From: Heliocidaris erythrogramma
Taxonomy: Eukaryota; Echinodermata; Echinoidea; Camarodonta; Echinometridae
DNA length: 64,000 nucleotides
Assembly (NCBI GenBank): GCA_025617745.1
Contig: CM046853.1
Span: 29,267,822-29,331,821, forward strand
Direction of reading: 5' to 3'
A program made the translations under genes and the position numbers. Shown piece by piece: positions 35,231 to 47,979 of this stretch. Below the pieces are notes generated by a model. That model searched no databases and was not told the DNA's origin. It was given only the letters and a program-made list of their open reading frames with translations. Position 1 is the first letter of the stretch. Every line of letters begins with the position of its first letter.

Positions 35231-35659
35231 TGTAGTTATTTGAGTTGCCCTGTGGTCGTGGTAGTTTCAGCACCATGACTGTAACTGTTTGCCTTCGAAA
35301 ATCGAGTAACTAAGTTAACTCCATGAACTTTCAACTTGAAGAATCTCGGCGATATCGAAGCCCATGGACTACGATGTTACCAGGATATTTGGACCCCGAT
35401 TTCTTCTTTGTCCCCATAATGACATAGGATTGTGTCTGCGAATACCTAAGACATTGCCCAATCTGATGAAATGAGATCGAATTGATGCATCAAGAGTACC
35501 AAAAAGAAAAAAAATCTACGAAACACTAAGTTAAGTCACGATACGCCGAGATTCTTCAAGAGGAAAGTTCATCGGGTTAAATTTCGTTACTCGATTTTTG
35601 AAGCCAAATAATCATGGTGCTGAAACTATCATAACTACAGGGCAACTCAAATAACTACA
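35231..35659. mobile_element. Foldback MITE, 429 bp
   Basis: TGTAGTTATTTGAGTTGCC at 35231 is mirrored exactly at the right end (35659). Arms of about 125 bp continue with TAGTTTCAGCACCATGA, AAATCGAGTAAC, GATGAACTTTC and TTGAAGAATCTCGGCG. About 170 bp of unpaired interior separates them. No coding; no convincing target duplication beyond a few bases. Confidence 0.8.
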
Positions 35660-38600
35660 TCGTATTTCTTATGTGTCATATGGTCCAATGAAGCATCTTT
35701 ATTTGCCCTTTTCCGAAGTTACTGTTCGTCAGTATTCGGGGCTTAAAAGCTGAAAATTCAAGCTAGTGGTAAACAAATAAATAAATGCCCCACCGCTCTC
35801 CTGCGATGTTCATCGATTGTGGTTTGTTGACTTTTAAGACACAAGTACACTTTAAACCAGAAGTGGTTGACCTGAAGTAGTTTTGTGTGTTTGAATGTGA
35901 AAGGGGCCTTATTCCCATCTGTTATGATTAATCCTATTCTAGAAACCGAAGTGCTATAATCTTTATTGAAAATAATTTAAACGGTACGCTGGATGAACAT
36001 GATGCGTCAAGTGATTAATGTTGCGCTAATCAAGGATATTCATACCCATGACATATTGAGACGTCATTCTGATTGCATTATTATCTGGCTTTATCAAGTC
36101 AACCAATGCAACAGCATTTCGACGTATTTGCACTCTTCATTTTGCCTTCACTTTCGTCACTCTCACACAGCAAGTCAAAGACCGAATTATGAGTAGATGT
36201 GTTCACATAATCACAGTCACGGTCAGACCAGTCACAAACTACAGATCGTATAGCAAATTAAATTACCCAAACATGCCGAATGGCGACGCAAATGTCGGTT
36301 TGAAGTCGGTTTTGAATCGGTTTCGCCGGCGTGACTGATTTATCTCGATGAATTTTCCGCACAACGTAAGTGTGTAATGCACATGCATGAATGACTGAAC
36401 TGTCCGATTCGCATACCATTCGTCTATTCTCGTCTTCAAGAGGCACGCACATCCCTGCGCCGAACAAACGACTCGCCATACATAAGCTTGTATATTTGGT
36501 AACGTATAGTATTCCGACATTTTAGTGATACCGAACTTAAACGCACTCCATTTTCATCGAAGGTTTACATTAGAATTCATGAAAGTTCAATATATTTCAA
36601 TATCAAAAAGGCATACTCTTGATTACAACATGTAGTTACAGGTGCAGACTTGTTTGAGATGAGCAGTGGGCCAGCCGAAAATGTGTGGAATAAGCCACAG
36701 GTTTAGCTTTACCTGCTTGCCATGACAATAAGAATGAACATAAATGAAATGAAAGGTAATACAGAATACCACCATGGACTTTAAATAAAAATGGTTTGTG
36801 TTGCAATGGTTAGAAATTGAGAAATGTAATGTTTTACTAGTAACAGTGAACTTAACTGTCATAGTACACCAGGATACTGTTGTTTAAAATTTGGTATATT
36901 CTTATTATTCATTTCCTATTTTTTAAAGAATCTTTAAATGTCGCTTTTCGCTTATTATATCCCCCTACAGGGATAATGTAAAGTTGTAGCAAATGGGCTT
37001 ACGTATATATCCTCCAGACGGAGTTGAGATTGTGTGGGCATAAGCAATTATGGTGAGGAAAGGAGGGTAGTTGGGTTGATTTAGTCATCAGCCTTCAAAT
37101 TGTCCGTCCGTACCGCTTTGTCGTTAATGCAATATATCAAGAACCATTTGAGGTATGAATTTCAAAATTGGTCCAAGTATGTATCACCATATGAAGACAA
37201 TCTGATTAGATTTTGGGTTATGGAGGTCAAAGTTCAAGGTCACAGGTCAATTTGTGGAATAGAAATGTGCGATATATTTCAGAACTGGCAAAGTGCGGAG
37301 GCATTAATTTAGACTGCGCACAGTTGAGAAGCCATCTAGTTGTATCCGTATTCCACTTCTTTCTCTTCCGAATTCCTTTGCTTTAAAAAAAAGAACGTAG
37401 TAGAATTTAAAAAGAATAAAAACAGTGAAAGTCAGTGGAATGATATTCTCTATTAGAAAAGAAAAAAATAAGTGTTTTCCTACAAACATGATAGAAATAA
37501 ATGAGTGCAGGTCAAAATATCTTTTGTTGAAATAAGATATGCTAGTGCAATGAGTGAACTTGCCTTTAGGTTATTGTGTAAATATAAAATTGTATACAAT
37601 GAGGGATATTGCAAACAATCTATTTACCTATTTATATATTCATTTATTTATTTATTTATCAAACATATTTGTATGTTAATGAAATAATATTGTAATGTTA
37701 TGTATTTTGACTACCATCAAACTCTCTAATGTTATGCTATGTAAAGTTTCATTCAATAGTAAATAGGCATTCTGTTTGTTATTTTTAATTATTAATTTAC
37801 CTGATTTGTATATTTCCACATCACACTCTTCATGATGTAATCTATTGCAATGTTATGTATTTTGATTGAATATTATCAGCCTTGGTAATGAAATCAAACA
37901 CTGTAAATTTTATATAATGTGATGTAATATTTGATTAAATTTTGCCATGTGTTAGTGAAATTGAATTATTTGTACGACAAAGGATAGCTGTTTGTATGTG
38001 CTTAGATACTTTGGGATACTGGGATAGCAATGATAGTCTTGAAGATGATTGAGGTGACTGATGAAGGTGATTGTGATAACTGATTACTTGTGGAAAATTT
38101 TGATGTGGACTCTCATGAGCACAAATTTTAGATGAGAAAGATTTTTTGAATAATGGAGCAGGACGGGTAGAGATGGGGGGGGGGGGGGGGAACTGCATGG
38201 TCTAAAATATATGACGTAGTGTGCAATCTCCTAATAACTGCTGGGAATCACGGCGAGGGGGGGGGGGGGGCAGGATCCCCTGGAAGCTCTTAAGATTGAG
38301 CAATTTTTAACCTTAAGAGATTGCTGATTAAACTAAGTTTCACCCCAAAGTAGAGATTACAAAATTAAATAGATAAACGAATTGATTAATAATAAAGGAC
38401 TGAATAAATAAATAAATAAATACTGTATAATGAAAATAGAATATCCTTATGTCATCTAGTGGGGTGATACCTCTTCAACGGAGAAAAATTGCTCATTGGA
38501 AAACATTAAGCAGAATAAAAAAAAAGACAACAAACAAAACAAAAAATAATAGTAATAGTAATAATGAAAATAAAAACAATAATAGTACTACTAGTAGTAA

Positions 38601-38700
38601 TAATAATAAAACAAAACATGTAAATACGCGTACTGCATAGACTAGTATGCAAGGCAGTGTACACGACGTTTTACCGGTCAATAAAGAGTAAATTTCACCC
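35660..38700. other. AT-rich, no gene recognised
   Basis: Includes a TTTA/ATTT tract near 37640-37660, G runs at 38177-38189 and 38257-38270, and an (AATA)n tract near 38404-38420. The word ATTGTAATGTTATGTATTTTGA appears near 37690 and nearly again at 37848. No domain-bearing frames were recognised. Confidence 0.4.
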
Positions 38701-38707
38701 ATTTCAT

Positions 38708-38813
38708 TTCCCGGCAAAAGGTCGCATAGCGCGCACTCCGATCTACGCGACCTTTTGCCGGGAAGTTGAATTGCGCGGTCTGGCTTTTTTGTTCCCAGCA
38801 AAAGGTCGTGTAG
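38708..38813. repeat. 22 bp hairpin plus third direct copy
   Basis: TTCCCGGCAAAAGGTCGCATAG (38708-38729) pairs with 38743-38764 at 21 of 22 positions around a 13 nt loop. A third, direct copy TTCCCAGCAAAAGGTCGTG lies at 38792-38813. The stem could form a stable RNA or DNA hairpin. No family was recognised. Confidence 0.75.
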
Positions 38814-39309
38814 CTAAAATACCCTTATAAGTGCAAAATGAAAGATCTATTTGCAATATAATTTGATAACATAATAAATCAGTTAAATATCTTTCTCTAA
38901 GTATAGTTTTGGCTACATGAAACATAGAAACAATGCCGTTTTCAGCACTTGAAGTAGGGGGTTAAACTTCGAAAGCGTTTTTCACTTATTCAAGTGTGCT
39001 TTATAGACCTTTTTCCAGTTATAAAGAACAACACCTACAACACCTAATTCCTGATGCAAATAAACCAACACGGGAGGGGGTAGGCCTATTCTTTTCCTAT
39101 GGAGGATAACTGACCAAGAACAATAGATCTTGATCCCCAAACTATACAGCTGGTCCGCTTGTAGACCTAGTGAAAGATCATCTGATGGCAGAAAAATAAA
39201 CTGAGCAGAAAGTAAGTCTTTTGATCTATGTTTAGCCATTCAGATCTTTTACTCCCATATTACTAATGCTACAGAGAACGTAGATATGTGACATTTTATA
39301 TGGCATAGG

Positions 39310-39342
39310 TTTGCTGACGATATTGTACTGCTCAATAGACGA
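39310..39342 (+). pseudogene. Possible reverse transcriptase remnant (FADDIVLLNR)
   Basis: Eleven codons read FADDIVLLNRR, matching the catalytic FADD motif of non-LTR reverse transcriptases. The frame closes soon after (ITFGNK, stop) and no neighbouring RT motifs are seen. It may be a scrap of a LINE or chance. Confidence 0.25.
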
Positions 39343-39344
39343 AA

Positions 39345-41640
39345 TATCTACATTACATTTGGAAACAAATAGGCCTACATCTTCCAAGGATTTTAGTTCA
39401 TTCTGCCAAAACTCCTTGCTCAGATAGCGGGCTGCGTCTATTCTCTGTGTATGGGAAATTTTGGGGGAAATTGTGATTTGATTAGAACCTTGGATCAGCT
39501 CATAGATTTTGCATATGCATACTTATTTTCTCAATTACACTGATTCTGAAGTTTTTATTCTCTTTTCTTTTGTTTGGGGTTTTAATTGGATGTGCGGCCT
39601 TTAGTCAAGTGTGTATCAATTTTTTTTTCATTGAAAATTTTCTTTGAAAATGAATTGAAAGGATGTCTTCCATTATATATTTTAAGGATGACGATGAATC
39701 TTTAGAATAATGTGATTGTTATTTCATAGCGTGGAATGGCAACCACTATGGCTCCTAGTGAACGATCACTCAAATTTTTCATGTGAGATTTAAAATTAGC
39801 GAATATCAGGCATATCTCTGGAAAAGAGTGCTATCCTCTAAAAAAACAAACAGAGGCATCAAGTTTCATTTATTTGCACGTTGAATTTAATATATAATTG
39901 CACTTTGCAGTGAAACCCAGTTCAAAAGCTGATGTCTTGGTCGGTAAGAAGTTGATTGAATGGTTTATTCTGATAAAAATATAACAAGAACAGTTCAAAT
40001 TCATTTACATTGGCAGTCAAATTACTGAATTTTTGAGAATGACATACAATAATTCATAAAGATACCATCATAATTATTACATTGCAAATCAGCAGGGGCA
40101 TATGTAGTAGATATGTGATATGTTCGATTGGATGCTCTTTTCAAAACACTCTGCGGCCCCTATATATTTTGTGTTGATCTTATCTTAATAAATGACGATA
40201 TTCGTTAACGCAAGAAATGCTGGAATGCCCAGTTCCTTCTAAAAAGAACTGGTATGGTGAAGTTCTTGATATAACTTTGATATCTACATCATAAAACTTG
40301 GAAATTGTTTATTTCAACGAATCATTATGAATGTGCTTTCTGACGTAAATCACTCTAATTCGTCGGCATGTTATATTACATTTTTACATCCACCAAACAA
40401 ACCTGCGAGTGAGATGAAATGTGTGTGTTTACGATATACCATGATATATCATGTTTCGACAAGGCACATTTAATCCTGACGCCCACATAGTCCGAATTTT
40501 AAAGAAAAATACAATAAATAAGGCACCCATAAATATAAAAGTGTGCGTTTACGAAATATCATAAGGAAAAAAAAACAAATCATGGTGCGACACGGAACAA
40601 TAAAACTGATCCCCAATTTTTCAAAATATCACAGGAAATAACCGTAAATTTATTAGATGATGATGGAACAAGTTTTTAAATTTTATATGTAAAAGCTTTT
40701 GTTTGTTTCGTGGTTCTTGTAAAGACAAACTATGCATATCTTTATGAAAAACAACTAATCACCTCTATTTATTTGTTGCATTACACTGACAGGAAGATTT
40801 ATTCGAAATCCACTTGGGACGAGATAATAAGGAACTAATATGAAAATGAAGGAGGCATAATACAATGTCGCTTTAAGTTAATCTGTAAAAATGTGAGATA
40901 ACTTAGTATACGTTGGTGTTCTGTCTAGACGATAATGATAGACAGGTCATTATTTAAAGTATAAATGTAGAGTGATAAAAGATAAATACATAAACCTGCA
41001 ATTCTATATCCTAAGTGATCTCTACTTTCAAAACGTGACAACTTTCTAATTCTTTGTCCGATTTTCTAAAACATTCCCCTTTTTTCGTCTCTCTGCTTAG
41101 GCTCTCTCTAAGGCCAACTTTTTAGGAAGATTTCCCTCTAAGGGCTGTTCAAGGGTTTGATTATGTAAGAGGGAGTGGGACTCACTGACGAAAAATCTCT
41201 GACTATCAAAATAAAAAATCTTTGAGATTCTGTTTAGGTCTGAAATATTAAAGGGAACACATTTTCCTTTGTGTACTTTAGGTAAGTACGATTGATTTTT
41301 AAGGAAGTGAGGGGGTGTGCTGGTTGTGCCCCTAAAACGCCAAGTTACCATTACCATAGAGGGTTATTGGGATATTGGGACCTCCTATGGAATGTGGTTC
41401 CACTGAAGCAATGCTCACATGGTATAGATGACAGCAACCGACCCACGAGGGCAGAAAATCCATAAAACACATTATCTCCGGGTTGACATGATGAAGTAAA
41501 TCTCCCCCACCGTCACCATCTTCTCTCCTAGGTTGCTCCACTACCTCACCTCGAAGTTTTCCGCCTAATAAAACTAGTGATTAGATGAAGTGGGTGTATC
41601 AACGCTAAGCCAGTACTCACAATGTTATCCTAAACAAAAA
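39345..41640. other. AT-rich, no gene recognised
   Basis: No domain-bearing frames, RNA genes or element ends identified. An 86-codon minus frame (41097-41357) has no recognisable family. Confidence 0.4.
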
Positions 41641-41650
41641 GCAAACTTCT

Positions 41651-41788
41651 GGGGAGCGTTTCATGAAAGGAAGTTGTCAGATATTGTATCCGACAACTGT
41701 TATAAGCTACTGAAATCCTTGCATCTGATTGGCTGAGAGCAAATTTGTCGGATAAAATATCTGACAAGTCCTTTCATGAAACGCCCCC
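41651..41788. mobile_element. Short palindromic MITE (GCGTTTCATGAAAGGA ends)
   Basis: GGGGAGCGTTTCATGAAAGG and, on the other strand from the right, GGGGCGTTTCATGAAAGGAC. Further inward TTGTCAGATATTGTATCCGACAA pairs with TTGTCGGATAAAATATCTGACAA. The central part retains GATTGGCTGAGAGC. At 138 bp it is nearly all hairpin and non-coding. Confidence 0.8.
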
Positions 41789-42509
41789 CTGATATTATCT
41801 CGAATTACCATGTTGATTTGCCGGTACACTTTAATGGAAAATACCTCGCAGCTAAAATCATAATCAGATCATGTCTATCCAGATTACTTCTTCCATTTAC
41901 CATGCTTACTAGTTTATGTCAAGAAAAGAAAATTCAAAAAGCGAGAGAAAAAAACAAATATACTGAGTTGTTAAGCTTTCAGACATGCGTTGAAGGAGGT
42001 TATCGGGTAAAATTCTACAATAGAACATAATAAAACTCAGCCTCTTAGAATGTACTTTTATGATTGTCAACAAGAAAAATACAAATTCGCCAACTAGAAA
42101 AAAATTACCGGTTAGCAGGTGCGAATTTTTAGTTTCCTATACCGCACCCATGATCATCTCTCGTTCCCAACTGAGGGTTTCCGTACTGAAATTATACGTT
42201 ATAAAATATCTCATTTAGTTCTTAAATGCTGTGAAATATTTTCCCTCCAGACATAAGAAATTAAACCAATGTATTTATATATCGCAATACACCGTCTCAA
42301 CATACTCAGCGTGTGCAAACAAAGGTTTCAGAAATATCGGACCACTGTATTCAGTGTCATCTTTGCTCTCTGGAGAATGCCTGTAAGATGTATCAGCACC
42401 ATGTGGAATCTATTATACAAAGTGCCACCTAATTTCACTGACCTACCCATTACTGAGCGCTATGAACTGAAAACGGCGATTTCGAAGTACACCACTTGAG
42501 TATATTTGA

Positions 42510-42543
42510 GGGGGGGGGGGGGGACAATTACCCCCCCCCCCCC
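42510..42543. repeat. Self-complementary G14 / C13 tract
   Basis: Fourteen G (42510-42523), a 7 nt spacer ACAATTA, then thirteen C (42531-42543). It could fold as a very GC-rich hairpin or as quadruplex/i-motif. Tract lengths may be sequencing-limited. Confidence 0.85.
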
Positions 42544-43294
42544 ACAAATTTTCTTTAAGGTGAGTAAACAGAAATTTACGGTTAATTAAGAAAAAATATA
42601 TATTCTCAGATATGTTCTGCTCGGTGGCGAAACGAACAGGTATAACTATTGTTCAGTTTTAAAGTAAAAAAAACCCAACAACATTAAAAACGAAGCGGTG
42701 GGGAAATTAGGCCACTTATCTTCTGACAAATAGAGCTCTACAGATAATTTTTATAAATAAATACGAAATCTGAATTATCTTCAAACAATATGCATTCTAT
42801 AAATTTAGCTGCTCACAAAACTTTCAATTGAAACGAGGTGTGTCCGTAACAAATACAATGAATAAACAATAAAGAACAAATCCTATCACAATCTACACTT
42901 GCCCTGGGCCTGGAGTTTGCAATCCCTTTCCCCACCTTTGAATCGAAGTCCTTTGCAAGATAAACATTATAATTAAATCTCAAACCAAGCCACATTTTGT
43001 GGTAAACCTAACAAATGCATATTTAAAAACATTATAATCATTCGTTCATCTTGTAAATCATATCTGATAGATGTATGAGGAGATTGGAGATGCAGTAGAG
43101 GAAAAACGGTGTGTTTCTTTTTTGGTAAGGTATTCCATAGTTCTCAATTTATATGTATGAGCAAAAATTGATTTGAAGTGTCCATCAGGAAAAACATCTT
43201 TTTTCCCCCTTAAACTTAAGCACTTTTAATTAATTCCACGTTTACTTTCTATCTGTTTAGTCCAAAGAAACGTCCGATTTAATAGTGTTTCCAG

Positions 43295-43534
43295 CCGGGT
43301 ATTGTAAAGATGGTAGTAGTCTTGAGTTCCTTGAGCACATGTTTCTCAATACGAGGAAAACTTTCTTGACGACTTTGGAAATACCGATGAAGGCTCCTGG
43401 TACCTGTTGCAAGACAGGTACATTGCCCTTCCTGAATACAGCCTCATTTATTATGAGAAACCATGGAAATGCAGAACTTGGGAGAACAAAACGACAAACG
43501 ATTCATTACAGTTGCCTTTACGATCCTAAGACAT
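43295..43534 (+). CDS. Candidate internal exon, unidentified Cys-containing protein
   Basis: A 240 nt open segment is preceded by GTGTTTCCAG (acceptor-like) and followed by GTAAGG (donor-like). Read in the open frame both borders are phase 1, so the exon is symmetric, the class typical of extracellular modules. The ~80-residue translation starts GYCKDGSSLEFLEHMF, contains GTCCKTG, a basic RTKRQ site and ends YSCLYDPKT. I do not recognise the domain. No neighbouring exon was found, so this rests only on splice-like borders and an open frame; chance is a real alternative. Confidence 0.22.
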
Positions 43535-43961
43535 GTAAGGAAAGTCTAGAGATAGAGATAGAGATGTCTTAATTGATGATTTAAACGCTTGGCGTAAATA
43601 TGCAACGGTCGTTGGCTAGAGCGCCTGCACAGCTTTTATGTCTTTTCGCAAATATCAATCTGTTGAATACTAAAATAAAAAAACCGAAATAACTTGGAAT
43701 GAGCTTTGGTAAAATGCATGTTATACCAATATCAAAATCCTATTCAGTGGGTTAATCTATACATGTGCAATCCTTGAACAAGTGTTTGAAGTGTTTAACC
43801 GGTAGGATATAGTGTCATATGAAATGCACTGCGTGGTCTTTACGTTTGTTGGCGCAAACGTCACAAGGGAAAAATAGGGGGAAAATTGGTAAGAAAAATC
43901 CCGATCAGAATTATGCAGAATTATGCCATGCAGGCATTAATGTGCAGCCCACTCTTTCTGT

Positions 43962-44052
43962 CATATATATATATATATATATACATGTATATATATTTAA
44001 ATTTATTTATTTATCTTTTTTTTTTTTTTTTTTTTTTTTTTGGGGGGGGGGG
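43962..44052. repeat. AT microsatellite, poly-T and poly-G run
   Basis: (TA)n at 43964-43995, a T tract of more than 20 at 44017-44040 and G10 at 44042-44051. Confidence 0.9.
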
Positions 44053-45497
44053 AACTTGAACAGGAACCATAGGTTTACCTCTGCACGACAAAGGTTTTAA
44101 AAAAATACATAAACCAGCACTGAATACGGGGTGGGGAGGGAGGGTTGCGGGTTGAAAATTACTCATTTTGTCTCATTAGTGATTCCAGTTGAGGCTCCTA
44201 ATCGTCGACTAATATATTTGTATTCATATTTGTCTCTTATTCAACAATGGGGGCATAACTAGATGCCGAGAGTCTTCGGTGATTTGAGATGGTGCACATA
44301 TATGTGTTTCCGTGTGTGTGGGCGTGTGTATCTTGGGTGCGTGTATGGGTGTGTGTGAGTGCGTATATCTGATGACAGGGGTCATGCTTTACTACAAAGC
44401 GCTCACATAACATCAGTCTTTATATATAGATAAATATTTATATATACAAAAAATGGATGAAAGTGTTGAGTTTCACACAAGGAATCATTATCAAGCTCAG
44501 CATTTACATTTTGATGGATAATGGTCATTAGTAATTATTTTTACTACGCTTTTGTTCATCGTAGCAGAAAGCTAGAGGAGTTCTTTTTTATTATGGATAT
44601 ACTTCTTTTATGGAGCTTCTTTTCATCAAGTGTTAAAGACTGGGATTTCCTTTAATTCTTTTGATTTCCTCAATGAAATATCATATATGTGAAAAGCAAA
44701 ATGAAGAACAGCAATTATTTTGAAAAATTTAGATATTACCAAACAATGTTTTGGAACGGTATCTGCAAGTGTATTTTCTCTTTCTGGTCATGCATTTACG
44801 GTTCAAAATCTAAAGTTGAACCAAGCCAATTTTCGTTTGAATTGAACTTGAAATTTTTACTCCTGTACAAATGCTACTGTACATTTCTGTTTTTGTCCCC
44901 CCCCCCCCCCGACCGTTCACATCCCCCTTCTTTGTTTCCTTCCTTTTTCTTCTTTCTTTTTATTTATTCCAAACAATGGTCTGTGAAATACAAGCCACGC
45001 CTACTTAATAGACTCAACTACTCTTGTTTTCTGTTTCTGTTTCGGTTCTTAATGTTCATGTGTACTGATTTAAAATATAGTAAAAGATATACATGTTTGT
45101 GGAAAATCAATAAACTTGGAGACATTGAAACTTAATTACCAAGTGTACCACTTAATATATTAAGTTGAATTTGCACTTTAAGATATGGTGGTAGATTATT
45201 CACTTTACTTACGTTATAAGGACAACAAGAAAGAAAAGTAGCAATGAGCAAATAAAATTATCAGAAGCTTGATATCTTAGCCGGGAGCTATCCGATGCTC
45301 TAGAAGTAGTGATACTAAAATTTCTCTCAAGAATGAAGAGACTTGATCTGTGGACAAATCGCTAAGTTCACGTCAGCATGAGATTGGGATATTTCTGTGT
45401 TATTGTGTAGATAATGTGTATAAGATGTAAGGTATAGATTTTTTTTTTTGTAATGTTGCACAGGTCAGGCGCGTTATGGGGGGGGGGGGGTGTAGAG

Positions 45498-45765
45498 CCC
45501 ACAAATGTAAAAATCAACCACAAATGTAAAAATAACGACAAATGTAAAAACATTGCACCCGCAAATGTCAAAATAACCACAAATGTCATAACATGTCAAC
45601 CACAAATGTAAAAATAACCACAAATGTAATAAAAATCGCCCACAAATGTAAAAATCCGTTTAACCACAAATGTAAAAACAGTTCGCCTATAAATGTAAAA
45701 ATTTCCATTTTTACCACAAATGTCATAACATGTCGACCGCAAATGTAAAAACTCATTGCTTGCAT
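45498..45765. repeat. Outer minisatellite, left arm
   Basis: About twelve copies of (A)ACCACAAATGTAAAAA(T/C), unit roughly 16-23 bp because of variable spacers. Two further copies lie at about 45877-45918, separated by non-repeat sequence. Open minus-strand frames over it read as FTFVV-type repeats and are artefacts. Confidence 0.92.
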
Positions 45766-46371
45766 AATGTACCCATGTACGATATGTTATTATGAAATGT
45801 ATGTGTTTGTGCGCGTGCATGCGTGTGTGAGAGGTTTTCCTGACCATTAAAATCCCTAAAATATTGACACATCCTTTACCACAAATGTCAAAACATGTCA
45901 ACCGCAAAAGTAAAAATTTATTAAACTTCTCTTTTACTAGTAACAGCAACTAATACGATTCTAGTGAGGCAATTAATGTTGTATCCCCCGAAAGTAGCCA
46001 GTCCATCAGAATCAGACGTCTAGAGCGAACTCGAAAATATTTTAAAATAAAATTTACTGCCCGCTATTTAACACGCAAACTCCCATTGACTTTCGAAACC
46101 GCGCAATAAACAATTTATTGGCCCGTAATTATGTTAGCTTGGCAAAGCCAGGAAATAAATTGTAAAAACTGCATTGCTCAGATGTCTGATATGGTTAATA
46201 ATAATACTATTTCACGCAATTTTTAATGAGGAAATATTTAATTGTTGAGAAATGGCTGAAACCTGCATGTTATCGTTTCAATCTATAGTGATAATCAAAT
46301 ATAACACAAATGTAGTGGGCCTACACTATACGACGCACGCTGTTGTTTTGATTAAAAATAAAGGGTTTATT

Positions 46372-46568
46372 GCCACTTGGTCTACAGCCAGTTGGTCTAA
46401 TAGCCAATTGGTCTAACATCATTTGGTCTAATATTAGTTGGTCCAGTAACCAATTGGCCTAATCATCATTTCGTCCAATTACCATTTGGTCTAAGTGTCA
46501 TTTCGTATAATTACCATTTGGTCTATAGTCAATTCGTCTAATAGCCATTTGGTCTATTTGGCAATTTT
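46372..46568. repeat. Inner minisatellite, left arm
   Basis: About twelve ~16 bp units of consensus GCCAATTGGTCTAATA, many containing the palindrome CCAATTGG or CATTTGGTC. Orientation is opposite to the array at 48598-49215. Confidence 0.92.
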
Positions 46569-47456
46569 GGAACCGGGCCGGGGGTGATGGGGCTGCAACC
46601 CCTTCACTTTATGAGTAGACACGTTTCATATAATTTTGTTTAATGATTATGCACAATATATATATATATTTTTTAAACGAGATCACATTTTAAAGATATA
46701 TATACATTGTAATAATGTTTGGCCGCTCGCTTCGCTCGCTCGCAAAATGTTGAAATGTGTAGTTGATAGGCGTCAGTCCCCACTTCCAAAAACGTTCCAT
46801 TTCCCTGCATTGTGGTACATGTGGTTATATTGATGATAATAATGAATAGAAACAGAATGGCACAATGAGAGAGATGATGGAATATTGAACATAAAGAGTA
46901 CTATAAGGAAAGACGGAGTGAAGATGAATCGATGAATAACAATACAATAGGGAAGATTGAAAGTTAAGGGATGGAAAGATAAAGACATAGGCCTAACGTA
47001 AAGATAGAGAAAGAGAGAGAGAGAGAAATAGTAGAAGAATAAAGAAAACCATGGCGGAAGATGGAAGAGAAGATTATAAGCCCCACCCCCGCTCCATAAA
47101 CAAAAACAAGAAAGAAGAAAATAACATAACGAAATTAGAGATGAAAAGCAGAAAAAAAAAGATAAACAGAAAGAAAAATGCAAAATAGGCAAAATGATAG
47201 AAAGATAAACCAAGGAATAAAGAGAGAAAAACATAGATAGAGAAAGAGAAAAATGATAAAAGAAATAATGTAAAGATCAACATATGGAAAGATGGAAGAG
47301 GTGATAGAAGGAATTAAAAAATAACACAACTAAAGGAAATATGGAAAAATGAAAGGATAAAAGCAAAGAATAACATAACGAAAGATAGAGAAATGATAGA
47401 AGGGTAAAGCTTTATATATATAGAGAGAGAGGGAGAGAGAGAGAGAGAGAGAGAGA

Positions 47457-47979
47457 GCGAAAGATAGCGAAAGAAATGAAGGGATAAAAAACAATATAAC
47501 AAAAGCAAAGTGCATTAAAACAATAATTGAAAATTCACTAAACATATTAATTGATTAATAGATTAATCAATTTATTCACTAGATAATCAATTAAGCACAA
47601 GCGCTTTTAAATTTATTTCTTCAGGTGGAAGAAATAAATTGAAAGCGCTTGTGGAAATCAACCTGTGGATATATCTGCAGTGTCATTATTCTCTGAGTGA
47701 ACTTTATTTTAATTCTATTTCATCTATACGTTCTCCCATTTAAAATCTCTATGTAATATAGCTGATAGACTGATTTATGATGCCTCGCCTAAGACATGTT
47801 TGATCCATGCAGACTATATAATAGATGTATATATATATAGCGAAAGATAGCGACAGAAATGAAGGGATAAAAAACAATATAACGAAAGCAAAAGCATTAA
47901 AACAATAATTGAAAATTCACTAAACATATTAATTGATTAGTAGATTAATCAATTTATTCACTAGATAATCAATGAAGCA
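47457..47979. repeat. Direct repeat pair, ~140 bp, 382 bp apart
   Basis: GCGAAAGATAGCGAAAGAAATG...CACTAGATAATCAATTAAGCAC (47457-47597) recurs at 47839-47979 with about 95% identity. A 54 bp hairpin and unique sequence separate the copies. Confidence 0.85.
47598..47651. repeat. Long-stem hairpin
   Basis: CAAGCGCTTTTAAATTTATT.. pairs with ..AATAAATTGAAAGCGCTTG with about 24 bp arms, few mismatches and a 5 nt loop (AGGTG). Size is small for a MITE and a little short for a pre-miRNA. Confidence 0.7.

Noticed and set aside
42251-42381. Possible exon with CCTCCAG acceptor and GTAAGA donor
   Set aside because: Open in one frame, but short, with a weak donor and no recognisable domain; not better than chance.
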